64,000 nt of DNA from Isoetes taiwanensis (Eukaryota > Streptophyta > Lycopodiopsida > Isoetales > Isoetaceae), in the NCBI GenBank assembly GCA_021234155.1, contig JAJEKV010000038.1, forward strand, positions 12,924,213 to 12,988,212. Direction: 5' to 3'. This document shows, one piece after another, positions 46,400 to 55,539 of this stretch (position 1 is the stretch's first letter; each line of letters begins with the position of its first letter). Below the pieces are notes generated by a model. The model did no database searches. It saw only the letters and a list, made by a program, of their open reading frames with translations, and was not told where the DNA came from. The position numbers and the translations under genes were made by a program.

Positions 46400-48860
46400 A
46401 TTCACACAACTCTTACATAGACCCTTCGGCATGCATCACAAAAACATGAAAGTGTTTTGTGTGCCATCATAACAGAGCCTTTCTTTACAAAAGGTGCGAT
46501 CATGTGAACTTTTTTCGTCCCTTTTAAAGTGTCACGGTCATACATACGATAGACACTCTCTACTTCTCCAAGTCCCGATAAGCCAAAAGTTCCTACAAAA
46601 TAATGCAAAATGAGAACACCTTTTGAATAGTAAAAAAATGTGGTGAGAAGAAATGTGTACACGATAGAATTATAGTCTTTACGCTTTCCCTTTTCACTAA
46701 AGTACCTCGTAGAAAAAGTACAAACATCTTTTGCATTTCTTAGTGGTGTGGAATTTCTTTTTCAAACATCTCACTTGTAAGAACTCTTTTGATCACTTTT
46801 GCACCATCGTGCTCACCTTTTCCATGGTGAGGCAAAGAAGTGCCAAGTTATCTTGATGCCTCTCATCCGAAAATACACGCCTAAATAATAAAATGCTCTT
46901 CTTTGATTTGAACTGGCGGCACATCCATCGACCAGAAAACATGGTTATCAACTTCTATATTTCCGGCTTTAAGAGCATCACTATGCCTTTGCAAACAATC
47001 TTTGCACAAATAAGCAATCATGGTCCCTATCATCGAGATGTAGAAATTTGTTTCCTTCACAATCTTCCCGTCACCAACAACGGGGTTTGCCTTCTCACCA
47101 TCTTTTGCATGTCTATATGTTATGTGCACTAGAAGCGTGCCCGGTCATTTCTCCAATGGAGGGTTTGTATTTCTGCTTTGTATCTTAAAGGTATAGTTTT
47201 ACGCAAAATCAATGACATGTACCATTGTACTGGAGGGAATGTTTGCAAGCGGGTCTTTGAACTTTTCATTTGCCATCTAGCGGTGTAGTTGTGAGGAATA
47301 AAGCGCTTAATAACACTCTTGGCATGCACAAAAACTCTTGCGAGAGAAGTGGATTTGTAAACTAGCTTCATAACATCCTTGGTTTTGGTTGTCCACCTTT
47401 TTTAATGAAGGTCTCGCACCTAAACAATGTACAAGCAAGGAAGAGCACATGTCAACCACAATCAATGGCATATATGTTGCTAATAAAAAGTGAGTCACCT
47501 TTTCAAAGTTCTTCCATTCCACCTTTGCCATGTGGCTGGCCTCTAAAGGACAAAGTTGGAACTTTTAATTCCACAATGCACATGACATCCTAAGGCATGC
47601 ATCTTTGTGCAACTCCACATTCTCATTCTTTTCACATAAGAAACTTTTCCACAAAACGCTTGTGTTTGCAAAGACATGGTTCCTTGCTTGACAAGTAGGA
47701 CCAACACCACATACCTTACATTGACAAATACATTGTTCACCATGCACATTCTTTGTCCCTTCTAATGCTATTCGAGCACGCCTTACATACTCCATTCTCA
47801 TGTGATAGATGCAACAACAAGTCTCTTTCGTTTAACCTCCTCACAAACTTTGGCTTCAAAGCTTCAAAAGTCTCAATCAATGCAAATCTCTACGGATGTG
47901 CTTTTTGAACCTTTCAAAGAATGTGACACACGCAAGTACCACAATATTTAGCAAGATGAATATGAATATACTAGGATTACTTACTCATTTTTCTGAATTG
48001 AATATGAATCCTAAGATTACTTACTTGTGGTTCTTCCGGAAAATGAATTGCATGCATCGAGTAAGGCTTCGTTCCTTTCTTCCATTGGGTGTTCTTCTCA
48101 ACTTGATAACTTGTCTCTTGTTAGGAGACACCCGAAAGTGTTATTTGTCCAAAAGCTGAACTATGTTTTCTCTATCTTCATCACTCAACCCGCCGGATCT
48201 TTCCTTACGTTTGAACATACTCCAAGGGCCTCGGTTTACGCTAGATTTCTCTTATCAATATTTTGCATAAAGCTGTTTTTCTTCTCAAGTTTAAGACCTC
48301 ACAAACCTTGCTTCACAGACCCTTCTTTCAAAGCCATCATGATAGTGGATGATCTTGCATTGCAAATGTCTGTTTCTTTTTTTTTTTTTTTGTTGGTGGC
48401 GAGTGTCTTTAACACTCTCAACAACATGTTTCATTGCGGTAACCTCTTTCTTTCCTAGCATCTTGAATTCGGTAGTGTGCGGCCTATTTCGTGCAATGAC
48501 CTCCTCTCGTCCTTAGGAATCATGTTTTTGCATCTTTTTTCTATGAATTCGACTATGATCCGGGCTTCTAACCTGTTTCACCCTCAAAGAAAGCCCTTCT
48601 TTTCTTTTTTGCTCGCTAAAGAATTCAATCCTAATCTTTCGGCTCTCCTTCTCCTTTGGTCTCTTCTCTTTGCAGCCATAATTTTTCTTGTTGTACTTTT
48701 TGGGGACATGCAACAACACGGTTTCTTGTGCTTTGGAGAACATGGGGAATTTTGTGTAAAGCATGCCTCCCTTGTTTAATTGGCGTGCGGTGGTGAAGTC
48801 TCATATACCTTGTTTTCCCCTTGCAAGGTGTGATGGACTCTCAATTTCTGGCCTTCCCCA
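46400..48860 (-). pseudogene. Transposon gene 2: DDE-like transposase, multiply frameshifted
   Basis: Read on the minus strand, parts appear in this order: a Lys-rich N-terminus (48764-48513), SDEDRENIVQLLDK (about 48160-48205), and a Cys/His-rich block (about 47735-47580) with CxC, CxxC, WKSFLCEKNEN and HKDACLRMSC. VIDFA*NYTFKIQ follows at 47179-47217 with a stop where Glu is expected, then AEIQTLHW (about 47150-47177), HITYRHAKDG (about 47100-47130) and DDRDHDCLFVQ (about 47000-47035). SDGCAA lies at about 46920-46940, HHGKGEHDGAKVIKR at 46786-46830, and a C-terminal LSCFCDACR finger at about 46430-46460. I recognise this motif series from uncharacterised transposase-like proteins of ferns and animals. 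The acidic residues of DFA, SDG and GEHDG are candidate catalytic residues (inference). At least six frame changes. Confidence 0.7.
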
Positions 48861-49309
48861 TCAATGGAATCATCATATTAAACTTCTAAGAGATTTCTTT
48901 GGTGGGTAGTAATTCAAATCCACTCCCAAAGATTCTCACGCCAAATCCAAATCCACCTTGAAATTTAGCTTCATACTGCAACAAGAGAATCAAAGTCCAT
49001 GCCATGCAACAAAATGCACTCTCGGAAAAGAAGGAGTGAAGAAAAAAATTCAGTGCAAGAACCAAGCAAAAGACATGGTTACCCCCCGCCCATTTTTGCC
49101 AAGAATGACTCTCCATTTTTTTTGAAATCAAAATGGAGCTCCCTCCCTTCCCCGAAAGCGGCGGGAGATCCGGTGCCACTAATTTCGTCTAATTATGATT
49201 AAGAAAAAATTAAAGAAAATGTTAACTACCCGTCAAAACAGGCGATGCCAAATTTTTAAAAAACACCCTAAGCACCCACAAAGCACCCCGATGTCGCGAC
49301 ATGAATTTC

Positions 49310-49335
49310 TGTCCCCCAATAGCGCGCTTATACCC
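49310..49335 (-). repeat. Right terminal inverted repeat of the DNA transposon
   Basis: Reverse complement of 41681-41706 with one mismatch. AAGCACCC motifs occur just inside at 49270-49277 and 49281-49288. Confidence 0.9.
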
Positions 49336-49919
49336 CCTTAGAGAAAGTGTCTGTCATCGATTTTGGAACTGCTAGTTGATGAGGACCCTGAATCATGGAG
49401 TAGAAATAAGAGTGTTTGGAATCACCCATCAGATGGGGCAAATACCAATGGAAGGCAAGTGAGGCAACGTACATAGGAACGATGGATCAAGCTTGAAGAA
49501 AACGTAGAGTAAGTCCAACATTATAGTTTGCTATTGTAGTCACAAAATAAAAGTTGTAAATTTAGGCGAGCCATTATTGTTTTGGGCCCTATCCGCATTG
49601 AAGGCTATTATCTAACCTTCTTGTTGCAGTATCCATGGTTTGATGCTAGGAATCTGCAACTTTTAACACTACATAAATCAGCATAATTTTTTTTCTGAGT
49701 AACTATGTTTCATATTTCTTGTTCTTAGATTTACTGTTGGCTTCCCCAAACAAATCATTTCAAAAGGAAGGATATATATTGTAGGAAATAAATGTTCAAT
49801 TTTGGCCTTCACCAATAGGTTCTTGCGAATTTGTAAGAGGTAAATCAAATCGCATAAGCATAGAAAGGACTTTAGAATCTTTCAACTAGGTACTGCCAAA
49901 TTATCATGCTTTCACCAGA

Positions 49920-50861
49920 TGTTACAGGTGCTCCCAAGAGTATAGCCGGAATCGGACCCTTGACGGACATCCATGAGCGTGGGGGACTATTAGTTGCAAT
50001 TGCCAGGCAGTTGTGATTAATGGGCCATGTTGATTGTAATCAGTCTATGGTGAGGAAATGCGGAATAAATGACAATGGTTGCTAGGGATGGATAATGGGT
50101 CGCTAGGGGCACTAATATTATTGAATAATATTAGTACGGAAGAAGAGCTTGTGAGATCTGTAGTTGCGGAACATTTATATTAATGTATGGTTAACATTGT
50201 TTTGTTAATGTTAGTAGTACTAGTGTTAGCACTAGGGGTTGAAACATTAATATAAAGGAGTAGAAGTTAGCTATGTTAAATATAAGGGTTATATGGATAT
50301 GTGGCGTTAAATGGTTGGATGGCAAAAAAAAAACCTGTTATTGAAACAGCCGGACGAATCTATATCAGACCTGACAAACCCAAAATGTCAGATCTGAGAG
50401 TCAAGGCTGAGACTGTGATTCGGATCGGATCTAAGGCTTGGCAGGCCGGTTTTTTACTGTAGAAGATTGCAGTGAACTCCAGAGCTACATTATAAAGCCT
50501 GGAGAATGAATTCATCTAGGGACAGTCGGAATTGGGTTTGAAGAAAGAAGCCGGTTCTGCAGTTAGAAGCATTCACTTGGATTAAGACTTGATCAGAGTA
50601 GTCGATTGGGCAGCACGAAACTGCTGTGGTGGCCACAGAGCGGATTGATTCTTCCTGTGGTCGAGTTAAGCCTTTGTGCAGTCGGACTGTTATCCTCTCA
50701 GGAAAGATTTACTGAGAGGATCCAGTCATCTGAGGAAACTCCGGCTAGGAGCAGACCGAATTGATCAGCGAGGGGGATCTGGGATCTGTGGTATAGGCTG
50801 AAGCTGATCGGCGTACTCTACGCGGGCGAGGTTTGTTCAGGGAAAATTTTTTGCCGTAACA
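49920..50861 (+). repeat. 5' LTR of the Ty3/Gypsy element, 942 bp
   Basis: Begins TGTTACAGGTGCTCC and ends CCGTAACA, so the ends are inverted (TGTTAC...GTAACA). The 3' LTR start at 55506 shares its first 26 bases with two differences. TATAAAG at about 50490 could be the promoter. It contains an unusual cluster of inverted repeats at 50111-50256. A convincing primer-binding site after 50861 was not found. Confidence 0.75.
50111..50256. repeat. Cluster of inverted repeats inside the LTR
   Basis: ACTAATATTATT-G-AATAATATTAGT is a perfect 12-bp palindrome at 50111-50135. TTTATATTAATGT (50174-50186) pairs perfectly with 50244-50256. Nested inside are TAACATT/AATGTTA (50192-50213) and CTAGTG-TTAG-CACTAG (50220-50235). 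Confidence 0.85.
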
Positions 50862-50908
50862 CCAGATCCTAATGGTAATGGGCAACTACTGTAGTATGGT
50901 ACTCTGAA

Positions 50909-52100
50909 TTGTTAATGGGAAGACAGATAAGCTATTATGTGATGACAAAATATGTCTCCGGGAATGCTTCGGGAGCAAGTACTGAGCGGGGTCCCGTAAG
51001 TGGAAACTTATCTGACGAGAATGAGGGTCATGTCAACCAATTGTCTAGGGAACTGAACGTGATCAAAACTGAACAAGCTAAGTTCAGAAACACCCTATGA
51101 TTGATGCAAGAAAACCTGCGGAAGTGGGCTGCTAAAGCAAAGCCCGGGAACTTCGTTTAAGTAATATAATATAGTAGAAAAATTTCTACTAGTGGCTAGA
51201 GCAGTTCCCACTGCCCCAGGGGCAAACCGTGATATTCCTCACGAGGTTGCACGTCCGGGACCTAATGCACCATCAGGAATAAACATGAGGCTGCCCGATG
51301 AACCGGTTGCTCAGCCAGAAGAATCCCTGGGGGAGCTTTCTGGCGAAGAGATTAAGTCTCTGGAGCGTGTAAAGATGCCCAATTTCTATGGCAAGGATGT
51401 TACGCCTGAGCAGGCTATGCCTGGTGCAAATGAAGCTGTATTTTGCAGCCATAAAGAAATGCGAGAATGCCCGACTGATGTATGCCATCCTGAAGTTGAA
51501 GGGTTGGTGGGACATCCACACAGACAATGGTCAGAAGCTGCGGACTTGGAGGGATTTTGTCGCTTGTTCCGACAGGAGTATGCACCTCACCATGACCGGA
51601 GATATGTGCTCATACAACTAAAGGAGCTCACTCAGACAGGGTCTCTATAGGATTATGTGACAGAGCTGAGGGCGCTATTTTCACGGTTACCTGAGATCAC
51701 TGCCGGGATGCGCGTAGATCATTTTATAAATGGTCTACGAGATGCTTGCATTCGCACACATTTGTTGCAGGCTGAACCTGCTGACTTTGAGCTGGCTGTT
51801 GAGATTGCCAGGAAACTAGTAAGTAGGGAAGAGTCCAAGAAGGCATAAAACTTTGCTAATTGGAAGGCAAAAAGAGCCGGGGGAACTTCTCAAGGATCTG
51901 CTCCTTCTAAGAAGCAGAAGAATGATTCCAAGGACAAGCCCACTGGGGGCAAGGCCAAGGAAGGTGATACCAAAATAGATAAACCCAAGGGGTGTTATCA
52001 TTGGGGGGTAGTAGGGCACTTTCCCCGGGAATGTACCAAGCCTCGCAAGAAAGTTTTGGCCAGCACCGCAAAGGTAAATGATAAGCCAGAGGTTACGGCA
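50909..52100 (+). pseudogene. Ty3/Gypsy gag (capsid and zinc knuckle)
   Basis: The main frame runs from 51192 to about 52140 with stops at 51648 (TAG) and 51846 (TAA). The capsid part has the retrotransposon-gag phrase FCRLFRQEYAP, then DYVTELRALFSRLP and FINGLRDACIRTHL. A lysine-rich stretch follows, then the knuckle CYHWGVVGHFPREC at about 51992-52033. There the second Cys of CCHC is replaced by Trp (TGG). A separate upstream stretch at 50909-51100 is probably the gag N-terminus in another frame. Gag packages element RNA into virus-like particles. Confidence 0.8.
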
Positions 52101-52189
52101 TTATCAGTTATCTCCCGAGAGGAAATGGTAAGCCCTACTTCACGCTCTTATGCAGATAAAGTTATAAGGTTGCTAGGTAGAATCAATAA

Positions 52190-52500
52190 TAGAAACGTGG
52201 TTGTTTTGTTGATTCTGGAAGCACTCATAATTTTATTTCTGTAGATCTAGTACACGATCTGGGGCTGGAGTTGAACGAGGTGGCTCCGTATATGATTGAG
52301 TATGAGGCCGGACCACAAACTCAGTGTCACAATGAGCAAGCACGGGGTGTTTGCTTGGAGTTGTTTGATAAAGAGTCGCGGGTTGTGACATCTATGTGCA
52401 TAGATTTAGACATTGCTCAGTTGAAGCGATATGATGTCATTCTAGACATGAAATGGTTACAACACGTCGAGCCACAAATTCTCTGGCCAACACACACACC
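52190..52500 (+). pseudogene. Ty3/Gypsy aspartic protease
   Basis: In the frame beginning near 52203 the sequence reads CFVDSGSTHNFIS, the active-site D-S-G of retroelement pepsin-like proteases. [14 protein letters not shown] follows at about 52425-52460, the usual D-x-I-L-G-M-D-W-L phrase with two changes. It cleaves the Gag-Pol polyprotein. Shifted relative to gag. Confidence 0.8.
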
Positions 52501-53620
52501 TTGATTTTCAATTTGCCGTCAAGTGAAGTAGTTAGTATTCAAGGTTTACCACATGTAGAGTCTGGTAGACTCATGTCAGCCACTCAGACTAAAAAATTTT
52601 TTAAAGTTAATACAAATGCACTTTCTTTAATGTATTTAAGAAGGGATGATTTGGTTATCAAATCGTGTAACTCCTTAGTGGTTAACACTGGAGTAAACCC
52701 TGAGGTAGATAAAAGACTAAAAGGTCTTTTGAATACTTTCTGGGATGTGTTTCCAGAGGAGTTACCCGAGGGGCCATCACCCTCGCGGGGTGTCGAACAC
52801 GAAATTGAGCTTGAACCTGGGGTTAAGCCCATGGCACGTGCTCCCTACCGATTAAGTCCTCTGGAGCTTGAAGAGGTTAAAAAGCAAGTGAAGGAGTTAT
52901 TAAGCAAAGGTTTTGTACGACCAAGTAAATCACCTTTTGCGAGTCCCGTGTTGCTCGTTAAGAAAAAAGACCGTACTATGCGGATGTGCATAGATTACCG
53001 TGCACTTAACAAAGCAACTATAAAGGATCGATATCCTTTACCTAGAGTCGATGATATTTTGAATCATGTTGGAGGAGCAAACTGGTTCACCAAGATAGAC
53101 CTCCGAAGCGGATATCATCAGATTAAGATTCGGGAAGGGGACGAGATTAAAACTGCGTTCAGAACTTATCAAGGTCATTATGAGTTTCTGGTTATGCCGT
53201 TTGGACTTACAAATGCTTCTGCAACGTTTATGTGATTAATGAATCAGGTATTCTCTGAGCATTTGGACAAGTTTGTCGAGGTATTTTTAGATGATATTCT
53301 CATCTACTCCCAAACTATTGAAGAACATTTCGCTCACTTGGAACAAGTTCTTCGAATTTTGCAAGAACACAAACTCTATGCAAAGATCTCCAAATGTGAC
53401 TTCTTTAAGCAACAGGTGGCCTATTTGGGACATATCCTTTCCGGTGAAGGTGTGTCACTTGATCCCGCCAAGGTACAGGTGGTACAACAATGGCTCCCAC
53501 CAGAGAACGTTTCGGAATTACGGAGTTTTCTGGGGTTAACAACGTACTATCACAAATTCGTACCCAAGTTCTCTAAAGTTGTACCTGCCCTCACTGATCT
53601 TTTGAAAAAAAGATCACGAT
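52501..53620 (+). pseudogene. Ty3/Gypsy reverse transcriptase
   Basis: Clear RT core. [19 protein letters not shown] and [15 protein letters not shown] precede [32 protein letters not shown] carries the first catalytic Asp, then [11 protein letters not shown], and VFLDDILIYS carries the Asp-Asp pair at about 53283-53312. A TGA at 53233-53235 interrupts between PFGLTNA and the Asp-Asp motif, probably from CGA by deamination. The connection motif LRSFLGLTTYY follows. Confidence 0.92.
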
Positions 53621-54090
53621 TTTGTGTGGAGGAGAGAGCAGCAAGAGGCGTTCCGGCGCATTAAGGACCTGCTGGTTAGCAGTCCTGTGTTAAAGGTGTC
53701 GGACTTGAATCAGGCATTCAAGGTCTATATTGACGCTTGTGAGCAAGCATTAGGGGCAGTACTAATGCAGCAAGGACATGTGGTGACTTATGAAAGTCTA
53801 AAACTAAGTCCTGCTGAAAGGAATTACGCAACCTATGAGCAAGAATTGTAGCCATTGTGCATGCGTTAAAGACTTGGAGGCACTACTTGCATAGTGGGAC
53901 GAGCAAAGAACCGCGCAAGTTTATCGTCTATACTGACCATAAACCGTTGAGGTTCTTGCAAAGTCAAGCCGAGATTAGCCCGAGACAGGCTAGGTCGCTA
54001 GACTTCCTCCATGAGTTCCATTTCTCCATCGAGCATACGCCTGGTAAAAATAATCTAGTTGCCAATGCGTTATCAAGGGTTAAGCATATA
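53621..54090 (+). pseudogene. Ty3/Gypsy RNase H domain
   Basis: In the 53624 frame YIDACEQALGAVLMQQ carries the first Asp and LSPAERNYATYEQEL the Glu region. A one-base loss at about 53850 breaks the frame before the H-A-L-x-x-W-R-H-Y-L phrase at 53860. YTDHKPLRFLQ (second Asp) and IEHTPGKNNLVANALSR (final Asp replaced in N-A-L-S-R context) follow. It removes the RNA strand during reverse transcription. Confidence 0.88.
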
Positions 54091-55090
54091 AATACCTTAA
54101 CAACTTTGGCAAGTGACCTTATACAAAGGATCAAGGATGCATATCCTGAGGATCAGCAAGATCCGGCAATGGTCAAGCTCGGAGAGCTGTGGACTGAGCA
54201 AGAGGGATTGCATTTTTACAAAGGAAGGATTTACGTTCCTTCGAGTGGGAATCTCAGGGAGTCAATTCTGCATGGGCACCATGATACTCCACAAGCTGGG
54301 CATGGAGGCGAATGGAAAACGTATGAATTGGTTAAGAGATTCTACTACTGGCCAGAGTTGCAGGATCAAGTCAAGGACTTGGTAAGTCACTGCATGGTGT
54401 GTCAAGCTGTGAAGGCGGATCATGGGAAAACCCCGGGATTGTTACAACCAAATGAGCATTGGGAAAGCGTGAGTATGGACTTTATAGTCGCGTTATCTAG
54501 AACTCCTAGGCAACATACTCAAATTTTAGTAGTAGTGGATCCGTTAACCAAGTATACTAAGTTCATAGCATTAAAAGGGGAGGCTACGGGACATGACGTA
54601 GCAGTTGCCTATATGCAACACATATTTCCAACTTTCGGACTTCCCTTGTCCATTGTAAGTGATCGGGACACTAAGTTCGCGGGTCACTTCTGGAGAGATC
54701 TCATGAGAGGATTGAGGATCCGATTGTATATGAGTAGCGGAAATCATCCACACACGGACGGGCAAACCGAGCGCATAAACACGATCCTAGAGGATATGTT
54801 GCAAAGCTCTGTCCACGAGAAGCAATCCAGGTGGGAAGACTATCTACCGTATCTGGAGTTTGCTTACAATAATAGCCATCATACGGGAATTCGGATGACC
54901 ACCCCCTTTGTGGCTATGATGGGTCGAAATCCAAGGGCTTATTTAGGTATACATAAACACCTCCGAACCGAAGTTGCAGTACATATACTCCATGATATGA
55001 ATGCAATCTTGCGGCAATGCAAGCAAGCTTTGTGAAAAGCTCATCAGCATAAACGTGATATCTCTTATACGGAAGGCGATTATGTTTTCC
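54091..55090 (+). pseudogene. Ty3/Gypsy integrase
   Basis: HHCC zinc finger: GHHDTPQAGHGG...RFYYWP...HCMVCQAVK. The catalytic core has D of SMDFIVAL (about 54470-54495), D of IVSDRDTKF (about 54650-54675) and E of DGQTERINTILE (about 54758-54790). The D-D-35-E arrangement and the frame are intact over 392 codons until a TGA at 55033. It joins element cDNA to the host chromosome. Confidence 0.92.
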
Positions 55091-55096
55091 TAAGGG

Positions 55097-55477
55097 TTGC
55101 TTATCCTTCTGACTAAGGGTTGGGTTCCCAAACTTACTCCGCGGTATGCTGGACCTTTAAAGATTACTAAAAGGATCGGGAAAACAGCGTATGAGTTGAA
55201 CTTACCGCAAGAAGTAGGAATCCATCCTGTGTTTCATGTAAGTTGGCTAAAACGGGCTATACTGGATACCGCTAATGTGGTTAGTCCGCAAAGTATACCG
55301 ATCGTCTTAAACTCCTCTGTAATACCAGAACGTCTTTTGGATAAAAGAGTTCGGTGGCTGCGCAAAAGGGATGTGGTAGAACATCTGGTTCAGTGGCAGG
55401 ACCGGTCTCCTGAGGATGCCACCTGGGAGATGGAGGAATTTGTGCAGCAGTTCCCTCATCTAAAAGATCAACCTTGA
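55097..55477 (+). pseudogene. Integrase C-terminus with chromodomain-like tail
   Basis: KLTPRYAGPLKITKRIG and HPVFHVSWLK are the GPY/F-type module of Ty3 integrases. The last 45 residues, with EHLVQWQDRSPEDATWE, match the second half of a chromodomain (Y/H-L-V-K-W-x3-P-x2-D-A-T-W-E). This is typical of chromoviruses and is thought to steer insertion into heterochromatin. A frame change separates it from the integrase core. Confidence 0.85.
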
Positions 55478-55484
55478 GGATAAG

Positions 55485-55505
55485 ACCCAAAAGGAGGGGG
55501 AGGAA
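55485..55505 (+). other. Polypurine tract of the Ty3/Gypsy element
   Basis: aaaaggagggggaggaa directly before the 3' LTR start serves as the plus-strand primer. Confidence 0.85.
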
Positions 55506-55535
55506 TGTTACAGGTGCTCCAAAGGGTATAATCTA
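55506..55535 (+). repeat. Truncated 3' LTR
   Basis: The first 26 bases match the 5' LTR with two differences (TGTTACAGGTGCTCC then AAGxGTATA). Similarity then stops, so over 900 bp of the 3' LTR is missing or replaced. Confidence 0.7.
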
Positions 55536-55539
55536 ATAA

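Larger units (their letters stand above)
41681..49335. mobile_element. Large TIR DNA transposon with two convergent genes (RING protein and DDE-like transposase)
   Basis: The left end starts GGGTATAAGCGCGCT and the right end, read inward on the minus strand, starts the same. 25 of the first 26 positions match (one T/A difference), through TTGGGGGACA. CCTT stands immediately outside both ends (41677-41680 and 49336-49339) as a 4-bp target duplication. Inside are a plus-strand gene (41931-44616) and a minus-strand gene (about 48860 to 46400), converging on a repeat-rich centre. AAGCACCC motifs cluster near both ends and at the centre. Both genes are broken, so this copy is not autonomous. I cannot assign it to a named superfamily. 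Confidence 0.85.
49920..55535 (+). mobile_element. Ty3/Gypsy retrotransposon with chromodomain (chromovirus type), 3' LTR truncated
   Basis: Order seen: 5' LTR, gag with zinc knuckle, protease, reverse transcriptase, RNase H, integrase, chromodomain-like tail, polypurine tract and the first bases of the 3' LTR. Protease-RT-RNase H-integrase is the Ty3/Gypsy order. Domains are well conserved but broken by a handful of stops and single-base shifts, so this looks like a fairly young dead copy. It lies about 580 bp to the right of the DNA transposon. Confidence 0.9.
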
